DNA from: DASSUW01 sp963844405
Lineage (GTDB): Bacteria; Actinomycetota; Thermoleophilia; Solirubrobacterales; Solirubrobacteraceae
Length of the DNA stretch: 64,000 bases
Direction: 5' to 3'
Assembly: GCA_963844405.1 (NCBI GenBank)
Contig: CAWJNZ010000006.1
Coordinates: 1-64,000 of the forward strand
Of the stretch, positions 43,066 to 53,877 are shown one piece after another. The notes under the pieces are model-generated. The model searched no databases. It had not been told where the DNA came from and saw only the letters and a list, made by a program, of their open reading frames with translations. Within the stretch, counting starts at the first letter, position 1; each line of letters begins with the position of its first letter. A program made the translations under genes and the position numbers.

Positions 43066-44163
43066 CTATGCGGTGACGCCAAGCGAGCGGACGGCCTCCG
43101 CGAGGCGGGAGACCCCCTCGTCGATCTGCGCGGGCGTCACCCCGGAGTAGGCGAGCCGGAGCGTGTTCTCGCCCCCCTCGAGCAGGAAGTCCGTGCCCTT
43201 GACGAAGATCACGCCGCGCTCGGCGGCCGCCTTCTCGAGCTCCGTGACCGAGACCTCCGCGGGCAGGACCACCCACATGAAGTAGCCGCCCTCGGGCGGG
43301 CTGAACTCGGCCTCGGGGAGATCGCGCCGCAGCGCGGCGACCAGCGTGTCGCGCCGCTCGCGCAGGGCGTTCTTGACCGTCTCCACCGCGCTGTCGATCC
43401 GGCCGGAGCGCACGAACTGGTTGACGATCGACTGGGCGACCATGTTCGGCGAGATGTAGGTGTTGGTGGCGATCGCCTGGATCTGCTTGATCACCGCCTG
43501 CGGGCCGACCAGGTAGCCGACGCGGATGCCGGGGCAGACCGTCTTCGAGAACGACGACGCGTAGACGACCTGGCCGGAGTCGTCCTGCGAGAGCATCGTC
43601 GGCAGGCCCTCGCCCTCGAAGCGGATCGCGATGTACGGGTCGTCCTCGAACAGCGTGAAGTCGAACTCGCTCGCCAGCTCGAGCAGCTTCGCGCGCTTCG
43701 GCGCACTCAGGGTGTAGCCGGCGGGGTTCTGGAAGTTGGGGATCACGTGGGCGAGCGTCGGCCGCACGCTCTCCTCGCGCAGCAGCCGGTCGAGGTCGTC
43801 GACGTCGATCCCGTCGGTCTCCAGCGCGACCATGTGGATGTCCGCCCCGCGGTTGCGCAGGTTGAGCAGCGTGCGGTCGTAGGTCGGCGACTCGACGACC
43901 ACCGAGTCGCCGGCGTTGACGAGCAGCTGGAAGAGGAAGGCGTCGGCCTGCATCGAGCCGTTGGTCACCAGCACCTGGTCGACCGCCACGCCGTGCTGCT
44001 CGGCGATCCACTCGCGCAGCGGCACGTAGCCGACCGACGTCCCGTACGCGGTCGTGCCGGCGGCGTCGTTCTCGAACGCCAGCTGCGACGCCTCGCGCAG
44101 CCCCTCCACGTCGACGATGTCCAGCGACGGCGCCCCGCGGGCGAAGGAGATCGTGTCGGCCAT
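43066..44163 (-). CDS. PLP aminotransferase, kynurenine/2-aminoadipate type
   Basis: A 365-residue fold-type I aminotransferase of the LysN/KAT II group: ISFARGAPSLDIVDVEGLRE, LVTNGSMQADAFLFQLL, HVIPNFQNPAGYTLSAPKRA (the NPxG motif), DDPYIAIRFEG, PLP Lys in YASSFSKTVCPGIRVGYLVG, and LRLAYSGVTPAQIDEGVSRL. It would transaminate kynurenine or aminoadipate. First gene of a three-gene minus-strand operon with formamidase-like and kynU. Confidence 0.88.
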   Translation of the reverse strand: MADTISFARGAPSLDIVDVEGLREASQLAFENDAAGTTAYGTSVGYVPLREWIAEQHGVAVDQVLVTNGSMQADAFLFQLLVNAGDSVVVESPTYDRTLLNLRNRGADIHMVALETDGIDVDDLDRLLREESVRPTLAHVIPNFQNPAGYTLSAPKRAKLLELASEFDFTLFEDDPYIAIRFEGEGLPTMLSQDDSGQVVYASSFSKTVCPGIRVGYLVGPQAVIKQIQAIATNTYISPNMVAQSIVNQFVRSGRIDSAVETVKNALRERRDTLVAALRRDLPEAEFSPPEGGYFMWVVLPAEVSVTELEKAAAERGVIFVKGTDFLLEGGENTLRLAYSGVTPAQIDEGVSRLAEAVRSLGVTA

Positions 44164-44181
44164 GGCTCGCAGGATACGCGG

Positions 44182-45779
<1,598 letters not shown>

Positions 45780-45868
45780 CGTGGGGATTCCATACCGCCC
45801 TCGCCGCACCCCGCACAGTGAGGCTGGCCGTACTCCGGGCGTCGCGAGCCGCGGCTAGCGTCCGCCTC

Positions 45869-46480
45869 GTGAGCGAGCCGCCGGAGCTGCGCGTCTCGGA
45901 TGCCGACCGCGAGGTGGCGGTCGCGCGCCTGCGTCAGGCCGGCGGCGAGGGCCGGCTGACGCTCGAGGAGCTCGCCGAGCGGGTCGAGCTCGCCGACGCC
46001 GCGCGGACGCGCGGCGACCTCGACGCCATCACCGCCGACCTCCCGGCCGCGACCGGTCACGGCCCGCCGCCGGCGCCGCCCGGCAAGGACCGCCGCTGGC
46101 TCGTGGCGATCATGGGGGGCGAGGCGCGCAAGGGGCGCTGGCGGCCGTCACGGCGCACCAACGCGATTGCCGTCATGGGCGGTGTCGACATCGACCTGCG
46201 CGAGGCCGAGCTGGCCGACGGCGCCGAGTTCCTCGCCGTCGGGATCATGGGCGCGGTCAGCATCGTCGTGCCCGAGGGCGTCTCGGTCGAGATGAGCGGC
46301 TTCGCCTTCATGGGCGGCAACTCGGGCCCCGACGACCGCATCCCGCCGCTGCCGGAGGCGCCGCTCGTCCGTGTGCGCGCGTTCTCGCTGATGGGCGGCG
46401 TCGTGGTCGAGCGCAAGAAGTCGCGCCGGGGTTCAGACCGCCCACGCCTCGGCGAGTCGGACGACGACCGCGGCGGCTGA
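45869..46480 (+). CDS. DUF1707 / LiaF-like protein
   Basis: A 203-residue protein. DUF1707 at residues 5-58 (LRVSDADREVAVARLRQAGG; GRLTLEELAERVELADAART) is followed by a repeated Gly-rich beta region (WLVAIMGGEARKGRW; AIAVMGGVDIDLREAELADG; VGIMGAVSIVVPEGVSVEMS; SLMGGVVVERKK) like the LiaF C-terminal domain. Such proteins are linked to envelope stress sensing; no partner kinase is present. The 3' end is antisense to pepT for 48 nt. Confidence 0.88.
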   Translation: MSEPPELRVSDADREVAVARLRQAGGEGRLTLEELAERVELADAARTRGDLDAITADLPAATGHGPPPAPPGKDRRWLVAIMGGEARKGRWRPSRRTNAIAVMGGVDIDLREAELADGAEFLAVGIMGAVSIVVPEGVSVEMSGFAFMGGNSGPDDRIPPLPEAPLVRVRAFSLMGGVVVERKKSRRGSDRPRLGESDDDRGG

Positions 46481-47659
46481 GGCCATGTCCTGCACCGAGG
46501 CCCACTCGCGCTTCGAGTGGTACTCGTGGCCGCCGGTGAAGAGGTTCGGGGTGGGGAGCCCGCGGGCGCTGAGGATCGAGCCGTCGGTGCCGCCGCGGAT
46601 CGGCACGCGGACCGGCTCGAGCCCTTCCGCGCGGATCGCCCGGGCGGCTCGCTCGACCACCTCGGGGGAGGCCTCCAGGTGGCGGCGCATGTTCGTGTAC
46701 TGCGGCTTGACCTCGATCTCCACGCCGGCTGCCACCTCCTCGGCGGTCCGGCGCACGAGCGCGACGTGCTGCTCGAGCAGCTGCTCGTCGAAGTCGCGCA
46801 CGATCAGCTTGATCACCGCTCGCGCCGTCGTGGCGTCGACCGCGTAGGCGTGCACGAAGCCTTCGCGGTCCTGGGTCGCCTCCGGGGTGAGCTCGGGCGG
46901 GAGCGCGGCCAGGAAGCGGGCGGCGAGGCGGGTGGCGTTGACGAGCTTGCCGGTCGCCCAGCCGGGGTGGACGTCGACGCCGCGGAACGTCACGGTGACG
47001 CCGACCGCGGAGAACGTCTCGTCCTGCAACTCGCCCGGCTGCGAGCCGTCGAGCGTGTAGGCGCAGGCCGCGCCGAAGCGCTCGAGGTCGAAGCGCGTGG
47101 CGCCGAGGCCGATCTCCTCGTCGGGCGTGAAGCCGACGCGCAGCGTCGGGCGCGGCAGCTCGGGGTGGGCGGCGAGGTGGGCGACGGCGGCCATGATCTC
47201 GGCCACGCCGGCCTTGTCGTCAGCGCCGAGCAGCGTGTCCCCGCTCGACGTGACGATGTCGTGGCCGGCCTTGGAGGCGAGCACGGGCATGGCGGCCGGG
47301 TCGAGCACCGTCCCGCCGCGCGGGAGCTCGATGACGCCGCCTTCGTAGGCCCGGTGGACGAGCGGCTCGACGCCCGCGCCGTCGACCTCGGGCGTGGTGT
47401 CGACGTGGGCGAGCAGGCCGACGACCGGGCCGCTGCCGGGCAGCGTCGCGAAGACGAAGCCGCCCTCGTCCATCGCCGCGTCGTCGAGCCCGATCTCCTT
47501 CAGCTCCTCCACCAGCAGCCGGCCGAGCTCGAGCTGGCCGGGCGTGCTCGGCTCGCTGCCCGTCTCGGTCGACGACTGCGTGTCGACGCGGACGTAGCGC
47601 TGGAAGCGCTCGAGCACGTCCGGCGCGAGCGCCTCGGCGAGCGGGGAGGTGAAGCTCAC
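46433..47659 (-). CDS. pepT: Peptidase T (tripeptidase, M20B)
   Basis: A 408-residue zinc aminotripeptidase: GLLAHVDTTPEVDGAGV (His and catalytic Asp), SGDTLLGADDKAGVAEIMAA (bridging Asp), VGFTPDEEIGLGATRFDLER (general base Glu), GVDVHPGWATGKLVNA, and IRGGTDGSILSARGLPTPNL then TGGHEYHSKREWASVQDM at the end. GTG start overlaps the sucD stop (GTGA), so this peptidase is cotranscribed with sucCD. Confidence 0.95.
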   Translation of the reverse strand: MSFTSPLAEALAPDVLERFQRYVRVDTQSSTETGSEPSTPGQLELGRLLVEELKEIGLDDAAMDEGGFVFATLPGSGPVVGLLAHVDTTPEVDGAGVEPLVHRAYEGGVIELPRGGTVLDPAAMPVLASKAGHDIVTSSGDTLLGADDKAGVAEIMAAVAHLAAHPELPRPTLRVGFTPDEEIGLGATRFDLERFGAACAYTLDGSQPGELQDETFSAVGVTVTFRGVDVHPGWATGKLVNATRLAARFLAALPPELTPEATQDREGFVHAYAVDATTARAVIKLIVRDFDEQLLEQHVALVRRTAEEVAAGVEIEVKPQYTNMRRHLEASPEVVERAARAIRAEGLEPVRVPIRGGTDGSILSARGLPTPNLFTGGHEYHSKREWASVQDMASAAAVVVRLAEAWAV

Positions 47660-48540
47660 TTCGCCAGCGAGCCGGCGATCTCCGCCGCGATCTCCGCGAC
47701 CTCGGTCGGCGTCCGGCCGACGCGCACGCCGCGCGCCTCGAGCGCCTCCTGCTTGGCGGCCGCCGTGCCGGCGGTGCCGGAGACGATCGCGCCCGCGTGG
47801 CCCATGGTCTTGCCGGGCGGCGCCGTGAAGCCCGCGATGTAGGCCACGACCGGCTTGCTCACGTTCTCGGCGATGAACTCGGCCGCCTCCTCCTCGGCCG
47901 AGCCGCCGATCTCGCCCGCCATCACGATCAGCTCGGTCTCGTCGTCGGCTTCGAACAGCGCGATGATGTCGATGAAGCTCGAGCCGGGCACGGGGTCGCC
48001 GCCGATGCCGACGATGCTCGAGTTGCCGAAGCCGCGCTGGGCGAGCTCGTTGCCGATCTGGTAGGTCAGCGTGCCGGACCGGCTGACCACGCCGACGTTG
48101 CCCTCCCTGAAGAAGGCGGCCGGGATGATGCCGACGTTCGCCTTGCCCGGCGAGAGGATGCCCGGGCAGTTGGGGCCGACCAGGCGCACGTTCGGATTGC
48201 GCGCGAGGTGGTTGTAGACGCGCAGCTCGTCGTGCGCGGGGATGCCCTCGGTGATGGCCACGACGAGCTCGATGCCGGCGTCCTCGGCCTCGAGGATCGA
48301 GTCGGCGGCGAAGCGCGGCGGCACGAAGATCATCGCCGTGTTGGCGCCGGTCTCGGCGACCGCGTCGTGGAACGTGTTGAAGACGGGGATGCCCTCGACG
48401 TCCTGGCCGCCCTTGCCGGGGGTGACGCCGGACACGACGTCGGTCCCGTAGCTGCGGTTGTTGAGCGTGTGGAAGGTGCCCTCGCGGCCGGTGATGCCGC
48501 TCACGCAGAGCTTCGTCTCGGTGCCGACGAGGATGCTCAT
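47656..48540 (-). CDS. sucD: Succinyl-CoA synthetase alpha subunit
   Basis: A 294-residue alpha subunit of the TCA-cycle enzyme: CVSGITGREGTFHTLNNRSY, GVTPGKGGQDVEGIPVFNTF, CPGILSPGKANVGIIPAAFF, SRSGTLTYQIGNELAQRGFG, VGIGGDPVPGSSFIDIIALF, and the phosphorylated His in GKTMGHAGAIVSGTAGTAAA. The start overlaps the sucC stop by ATGA. Confidence 0.96.
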   Translation of the reverse strand: MSILVGTETKLCVSGITGREGTFHTLNNRSYGTDVVSGVTPGKGGQDVEGIPVFNTFHDAVAETGANTAMIFVPPRFAADSILEAEDAGIELVVAITEGIPAHDELRVYNHLARNPNVRLVGPNCPGILSPGKANVGIIPAAFFREGNVGVVSRSGTLTYQIGNELAQRGFGNSSIVGIGGDPVPGSSFIDIIALFEADDETELIVMAGEIGGSAEEEAAEFIAENVSKPVVAYIAGFTAPPGKTMGHAGAIVSGTAGTAAAKQEALEARGVRVGRTPTEVAEIAAEIAGSLAK

Positions 48541-49677
48541 CCGGCCAGCTCCACCACGCGGCGGGCGGCGTCGAGCATCGTCGCCTCGGTGTGCACGTTG
48601 GGCAGGTCGGCCTCGGCCAGCAGGGCGCGGCCCTCCTTGTCGTTGGTCCCGTCGAGCCGTACCACGAACGGCACGTCCGGCTTGATCTGGGCGAACGCCT
48701 CGATCAGGCCCCTGGCCACCTCGTCGCAGCGCGTGATGCCGCCGAAGATGTTGAAGAGCACGGCGGTGACGTTCTCGTTGGAGAGGATCACCTCGACCGC
48801 CTGGGTGATCGCCTCGGCCTTCGAGCCGCCGCCGGCGTCGAGGAAGTTCGCCGGCTGGCCGCCCGCCTGCGCCACCACGTCGAGCGTCGACATGACGAGC
48901 CCGGCGCCGTTGCCGAGGATGCCGACGTTGCCGTCGAGCTTGACGTAGGTCAGCCCGCGCTCGCGCGCCATCCGCTCCTGCGGGTCCTCGCCCTCGGTGT
49001 TGCGCAGCGCCGCGTTGTCGGCGTGGCGGAAGAGGCTGTTGTCGTCGAGCGTGACCTTGGCGTCGAGCGCCATCGACCTCGCGGTTCGAGGTGACGATCA
49101 GCGGGTTGACCTCGACGAGCATCGCCTCCTCGGCGGCGAAGGCGTCGTAGAGCGTGTTGAGCAGGGCGCCGACCGGGCGCACCACGTCGGCGTCGACGCC
49201 GGCCTCGAAGGCGAGCCGTCGCGCATGGAAGTCCTGGAAGCCGAGCAGCGGGTCGACGTGCAGGCGGGCGATCGCGGTCGGGTCGCGCTCGGCCACCTCC
49301 TCGATGTCCATCCCGCCCTGGGTCGAGAGCATGACCAGCGGGCGCTTGGCGCTGCGGTCGAAGACGATCGAGGCGTAGTACTCGGCCGCGATGTCCGACG
49401 CCGCCTCGACCCACACCTCGTGCACGGTATGGCCGCGGATGTCCATCCCGAGGATCGCCTTGGCGTGCTCCTCGGCCTCGGACCGGTCGTTGGCGACCTG
49501 GATGCCGCCGGCCTTGCCGCGGCCTCCGATCTGCACCTGCGCCTTGATCACGCAGGGGTAGCCGATCTCGTCGGCGGCCGCGACCGCCTCCTCGACCGTG
49601 GTGGCGGGGGAGCCGGAGGGGACCGGGACCCCGTGGCGGGCGAACAGCTGCTTGCCCTGATACTCCAGGAGATCCAT
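48537..49677 (-). CDS. sucC: Succinyl-CoA synthetase beta subunit (one frame break)
   Basis: About 379 residues: MDLLEYQGKQLFARHGVPVP, the ATP-grasp part CVIKAQVQIGGRGKAGGIQV, LVEVNPLIVTSNREV, then DGNVGILGNGAGLVMSTLDV, GQPANFLDAGGGSKAEAITQ and FNIFGGITRCDEVARGLIEA. One extra base near 49076 separates NREV from MALDAKVTLDDNSLFRHADN; without it the protein is collinear with the family. Since this is a core TCA gene the break is very probably an error in the sequence. Confidence 0.93.
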
Positions 49678-49696
49678 AAGGGGCGCCGATGCTAGC

Positions 49697-50469
49697 TCAG
49701 CGCCAGACCTCGACGACGATCGCGCGGTCGTCGGCGGTCGGCGCGAGGCCGACGATGACCGCGCAGCCCTCGGCGAGCCGGTCGCCGCGCGGGCCCATGA
49801 CCTCGACGTCCGAGAGCTTCGACCTCGTCCTGAAGGTCAGAGCGCGGCCGCGCAGGCGCTCGCGGGCGAGGCGCTCGAGGTCGTCGACGCCGAAGCAGCG
49901 CTCGCCGCTGGCGTCCATCAGGCGCAGGCCCGCCCCGTCGATGAGGTCGAGCGTCGAGCGGCGCGGAGCGGGCGTGACGATCAGCCGGCGCTTGTCGGTG
50001 AGCAACGCGCCCTCGATCGAGCGCGACCCGTCGCCGTCGAGGGCCAGTGCCGCGCCGCACGGCCCGTCGCCGAGGTCGTCGCGCACCTGCACGCGCCAGC
50101 CGGCCCAGCCGAGCCGGTCGAGGGCTCCCTGCGCCCGCTCGGCGAAGGTGTCCAGCGGCACGCAGTCGGCCGACGCCTCGAGCGCCGCCAGCTCGCGCTG
50201 GAGCACGACGACGCGCGCGCGGGCCGCCGTGTACTCAGGCGGCAGCGGCTCGAGCCCGCGCCGCTCGCAGGTTCCCGGGCGCCCCGGCAGCACGCGCACC
50301 GTCTCGTCGGCGCAGGCCACGAGCGGCCCCTCGATGCCGAGCAGGCGGCGACAGGTCTCGATCGGGGTCTCCTGCCCCGTCGGCACCGAGGTCGTGGTGC
50401 CGGTGCCGTCCTGCCGGCAAGCCGCTCGGGGCTGGTGAAGACGCCGGAGGCGGCGGCGACGCCGGTGGC
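49697..50469 (-). pseudogene. Hypothetical envelope protein, N-terminus lost, fused to sigma remnant
   Basis: About 240 residues of an unrecognised protein: a possible end of a membrane segment (ATGVAAASGVFTSPERLAG), a Thr/Gly spacer (QDGTGTTTSVPTGQETPIET), then CRRLLGIEGPLVACADETVR, two more cysteines, and a compact C-terminal domain (LTFRTRSKLSDVEVMGPRGD; EGCAVIVGLAPTADDRAIVV). A frame break lies near 50417. It has no start of its own; it runs on from a sigma-factor fragment, so an internal deletion probably joined two adjacent genes. Confidence 0.55.
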
Positions 50470-50826
50470 CGCGTCGGCGAGCGCCTCGATCCGGGCGATC
50501 GACTCGTCGTCGAGCGGCGGGATCTCGATCGCCAGGCGGCGCACCGCCCGGAGCTCGACCGCCTGGCGCCGGTACCAGTGCGACAGCTCCTTGGCGGCGA
50601 TCCCGTACAGCCACGCGGCGCCCGGGGCGCCGACGTCGCGGAACCGCCGGCGGCGCTCGAAGGCGACGGCGAAGGTCTCGGCCAGCAGGTCGCCGGCCAC
50701 CTCGGCATCGAGCACCCGCCGGTAGAAGTAGGCCAGCAGCCGGTCCGCCCAGCGGTCGTAGAGCTCGCGGAAGGCGCGCGGATCGTCGCGCGAGGCGATC
50801 AGCAGCTCAGCGTCGGTCCGGGCCAT
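50470..50826 (-). pseudogene. ECF sigma factor fragment, region 4 missing
   Basis: The first 119 residues form a sigma-70 region 2: DDPRAFRELYDRWADRLLAY, AEVAGDLLAETFAVAFERRR, APGAAWLYGIAAKELSHWYR. The linker ends at DDESIARIEALADA, and the expected region 4 helix-turn-helix is absent. The frame enters the remains of the next gene instead. Without region 4 the -35 box cannot be recognised, so it is probably non-functional, unless the deletion is an assembly artefact. Confidence 0.75.
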
Positions 50827-50888
50827 CGCTCCGAGAACGCCGCAGGCCGGACGAAACGTTACGCGGTCGTGTCACAATCCACGGCCGC

Positions 50889-51569
50889 ATGCCGCTGCCC
50901 AAGGAAGTCAACTTCGTCACCTTCGACGTCTACGGCACCCTCATCGACTGGGAGACGGGTGTCTTCGATGCCTTCGCCAAGGAGGCCGAGCGCGACGGGT
51001 ACACGCTCTCGAAGGAGGAGCTGATCCCGCTCTTCCTCAAGACGCAGCAGGAGATCAAGGGCGGCTCCTACGAGCTCTACGCCGAGGTCCTGCGGCGCAC
51101 GGCGGTGCAGATCTCGCGCGAGCTCGGGTGGCCGCTGGAGCCGAGCCGCTCCGGCTTCCTGCCCGACTCGGTGGCCCGCTGGCCCCCGTACAAGGAGACC
51201 AACACCCAGCTCGACCGCTTCGCCAAGAAGTTCGACGTCGGGCTGATCTCCAACATCGACGACAAGCTCCTCGGCCTCACGCGCCGCCACTTCAAGGTCG
51301 ACTTCGACCTCGTGGTCACCGCGCAGCAGGTCCGCTCCTACAAGCCGGACCCGGCGCACTTCAAGGAGGGCGAGCGCCGCATCGGCGGCAGGAAGGGCTG
51401 GGTTCACGTCGGGTCGAGCTACTACTACGACGTCGAGCCGTGCGTCAAGCTCAAGATCCCCGTGATCTGGGTCAACCGCACGGGCGAGACGCTGGACCCG
51501 GGCGCCAAGAAGCCGACCGCCGAGGTCAAGAGCCTGCTCGAGGCGGCGCGCCTGCTCGGGGCGGCGTGA
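50889..51569 (+). CDS. HAD-superfamily hydrolase, haloacid dehalogenase type II-like
   Basis: A 226-residue HAD enzyme: motif I VNFVTFDVYGTLIDWETGVF, helical cap (LFLKTQQEIKGGSYELYAEV), motif II VGLISNIDD, motif III SYKPDPAHF, motif IV VHVGSSYYYDVEPCVKLKIP. The DVYGTLxDW motif is typical of 2-haloacid dehalogenases, but many are general phosphatases. Stop overlaps the next start (GTGA). First gene of a three-gene operon with an MBL hydrolase and a PLP decarboxylase. Confidence 0.87.
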   Translation: MPLPKEVNFVTFDVYGTLIDWETGVFDAFAKEAERDGYTLSKEELIPLFLKTQQEIKGGSYELYAEVLRRTAVQISRELGWPLEPSRSGFLPDSVARWPPYKETNTQLDRFAKKFDVGLISNIDDKLLGLTRRHFKVDFDLVVTAQQVRSYKPDPAHFKEGERRIGGRKGWVHVGSSYYYDVEPCVKLKIPVIWVNRTGETLDPGAKKPTAEVKSLLEAARLLGAA

Positions 51570-52348
51570 GGGCCGTCGGGCTCCACGCAGACGTCGTCGT
51601 CGCCACCTCCCGCGCCTACCAGACCACCTGCACCCTCGTGCGCTCCGGCGGCGAGGCCTTCTGCATCGACTCGCCGGTCTTCCCCGACGAGCTGGAGATC
51701 CTGCCCGCGCTGGCCCAGCAGTCGGGGTTCGACGTCGTCGGGCTGCTCGCGACCCACGCCGACTGGGACCACCTGCTCGGCCGCTATGCCTTTCCCGAGG
51801 CGCCGCTCGGGTGCGCGGAGACGACCGCCGCGCGGCTGGTGAACGAGCCCGGCGCCGCCCAGCGGGAGCTGCGCGAGTTCGACGACGAGCACTACGTCGA
51901 GCGCCCGCGGCCCTTGTCGATTGGGTCCCACCCACCCACGCAGCGGCTGCCGGTGCCGGGGAAGGTGGAGGTCGGCGACCGCGAGCTCGAGCTGCAGCCG
52001 GCCGACGGCCACACCGAGGACGGCATGGCGGTCTGGATCCCGTGGGCGCGCGTGCTCGTCTGCGGCGACTACGTCTCGCCGGTCGAGATCCCGATGCTGC
52101 ACGAGAAGGGCTCGGCGTCCGCGTACCTGGCCACGCTGGCGCGGCTCGAGCCGCTGGTCGAGCAGGCCGACCACGTCGTGCCGGGGCACGGCGCGCCGAT
52201 CGACGGCACGCGCGCCGCGGCCATCCTGCGCGAGGACCGCGCCTACCTGGAGGCGCTGCTCGAGCACAGCGAGGCGGCCAAGCTGCCGCTGGCACGCCGC
52301 ACGCCGGCGCAGCGCCGCATCCACGAGCGCAACGCGAGCCTGGTGTGA
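51566..52348 (+). CDS. MBL-fold hydrolase with HxDxDH variant motif
   Basis: A 260-residue metallo-beta-lactamase-fold protein. The metal motif is ATHADWDHLLG, where the second His of HxHxDH is replaced by Asp; later ligands are ADGHTEDGMAVWIP, LVCGDYVS and VVPGHGAPIDG. Glyoxalase II-like layout. GTG start coupled to the HAD stop, and its own stop coupled to the decarboxylase start, so the three are made in fixed proportion. Confidence 0.87.
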   Translation: MRAVGLHADVVVATSRAYQTTCTLVRSGGEAFCIDSPVFPDELEILPALAQQSGFDVVGLLATHADWDHLLGRYAFPEAPLGCAETTAARLVNEPGAAQRELREFDDEHYVERPRPLSIGSHPPTQRLPVPGKVEVGDRELELQPADGHTEDGMAVWIPWARVLVCGDYVSPVEIPMLHEKGSASAYLATLARLEPLVEQADHVVPGHGAPIDGTRAAAILREDRAYLEALLEHSEAAKLPLARRTPAQRRIHERNASLV

Positions 52349-53664
52349 GCCTGCACGACGTCGACCCCGAGCTCGCCGCGGCCGTCTTCGAGACGGCGCT
52401 GGCGCGGCTGCGAGCCGACCCGCCGGCGCTCGGCCTGGCGCCCGAGCCGGAGGCGCTGCCCGCGGGCATGATCACGCGCGAGGGGCTCGGCGGCGAGCGC
52501 GCGCTGGCCCTGCTGCGGGACACGCTGCTGCCGACGACGACGGCGATCGACCACCCGCGCTACCTCGCCTTCATCCCCGGCGCCTCGACGCCGGCCGCCT
52601 CGCTCGTCGACCTGCTGGTCAGCGTCTACGCCGTCTACGGCGGCTCGTGGATGGAGTCCGCCGGCGTCGCGCACGCCGAGAACGAGGCGCTGCGCTGGCT
52701 GGCCGACCTGGCCGGGTTCCCGGAGGGCGCCGGCGGCTGCTTCGTCCAGGGCGGCACGAACGGCAACCTCTCGGCGCTGCATGCGGCACGCGAGCGCGCC
52801 CGCCACGCTGGCGCCGCAGCCACGCGCGTGGCGGTCAGCGAGGAGGTCCACTCGTCGGTGCGCTCGATGCTTCAGATCATGGACTGCGGGACGCTCGAGG
52901 TGCCGGGCGCGCGGCTGACGGGCGAGGCCCTGCGCGCCGCCTTGCAGGACGGCGAGGGCGTCTTCGCGGTGGTCGCCACCGCCGGGACGACGAACCTCGG
53001 CACGATCGACGACCTGGCCGGCGTGGCCGAGGTGTGCGGCGAGCGCGGGCTGTGGCTGCACGTCGACGGCGCGTACGGCCTCGGCGCCCTCTGCGCCGCG
53101 AGCGTCCGCGACCGCTTCGCCGGCATCGAGCGGGCCGACTCCTTCATCGTCGACCCGCACAAGTGGCTGTTCGCGCCGTTCGACTCGTGCGCCCTGGTCT
53201 ACCGCGACCCCGCCTACGGCCGCGCCGCGCACCGCCAGCACGCGGGATATCTCGAGGCGCTGTACGCCGACGACACCCACTTCAACCCGTCCGACTACGG
53301 CGTCCACCTCACTCGCCGCCCGCGCGGGCTGCCCTTCTGGTTCTCGCTCGCCCTCCACGGCACCGACGCCTATGCGGAGGCGGTGGAGCGCACGCTGGCC
53401 GTCACGCGCGAGGCGGCGGACGAGGTCCGCGCGCGCGAGGAGCTCGAGCTCGTGGCCGAGCCGGAGCTGTCGGTCGTCGTCTTCCGCCGGCGCGGCTGGG
53501 CGGCGGCCGACTACGAGCGCTGGGCGGTCCGGCTGCGCGAGGCCGGCACCGCCTTCGTGCTGCCCACGACGCACGAGGGCGAGACCGTCGCCAGGCTCGC
53601 GCTGGTCAACCCGCGCACCACGCTCGCGGACGTCCGGTCGGTGCTCGACGCGATGGGCGGCTAG
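52345..53664 (+). CDS. PLP-dependent group II decarboxylase
   Basis: A 439-residue pyridoxal-phosphate decarboxylase of the aromatic amino acid/glutamate decarboxylase group. Seen are GGCFVQGGTNGNLSALHAAR, VATAGTTNLGTIDDLAGVAE, LWLHVDGAYGLGALCA (cofactor Asp), and the PLP Lys in SFIVDPHKWLFAPFDSCALV, then LPFWFSLALHGTDAYAEAVE. It would release CO2 from an amino acid; the substrate is open. Third gene of the HAD-MBL operon. Confidence 0.9.
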   Translation: MSLHDVDPELAAAVFETALARLRADPPALGLAPEPEALPAGMITREGLGGERALALLRDTLLPTTTAIDHPRYLAFIPGASTPAASLVDLLVSVYAVYGGSWMESAGVAHAENEALRWLADLAGFPEGAGGCFVQGGTNGNLSALHAARERARHAGAAATRVAVSEEVHSSVRSMLQIMDCGTLEVPGARLTGEALRAALQDGEGVFAVVATAGTTNLGTIDDLAGVAEVCGERGLWLHVDGAYGLGALCAASVRDRFAGIERADSFIVDPHKWLFAPFDSCALVYRDPAYGRAAHRQHAGYLEALYADDTHFNPSDYGVHLTRRPRGLPFWFSLALHGTDAYAEAVERTLAVTREAADEVRAREELELVAEPELSVVVFRRRGWAAADYERWAVRLREAGTAFVLPTTHEGETVARLALVNPRTTLADVRSVLDAMGG

Positions 53665-53727
53665 CCGCACCCTCATACACCTGTCCGCTTCCTTCAAGAA
53701 CCGCCCGGAGAGGGCGATCCTCCCGCC

Positions 53728-53877
53728 ATGAACACCCCGCCGCTCAAGCCGGTTCGCACGGCGAACGTCCAGCAGATGCTGGCGACGCAGCGCGACCTGC
53801 ACCAGCGCCAGCGCGAGCTGGTCCGGGCCAGCCTCACGCTGTGCCCGGGCAAGGCTCCGCGCCGCCCGGCTCGCTAG
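53728..53877 (+). CDS. 49-residue small protein (putative)
   Basis: Short frame MNTPPLKPVRTANVQQMLAT, then QRDLHQRQRELVRASLTLCP and a basic Pro/Arg tail ending RRPAR. The middle is a strongly helical Gln/Arg/Leu stretch. A weak GAGGG is 13 nt upstream. It follows the decarboxylase by 63 nt and its stop overlaps the end of the convergent permease. No family recognised. Confidence 0.4.
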   Translation: MNTPPLKPVRTANVQQMLATQRDLHQRQRELVRASLTLCPGKAPRRPAR

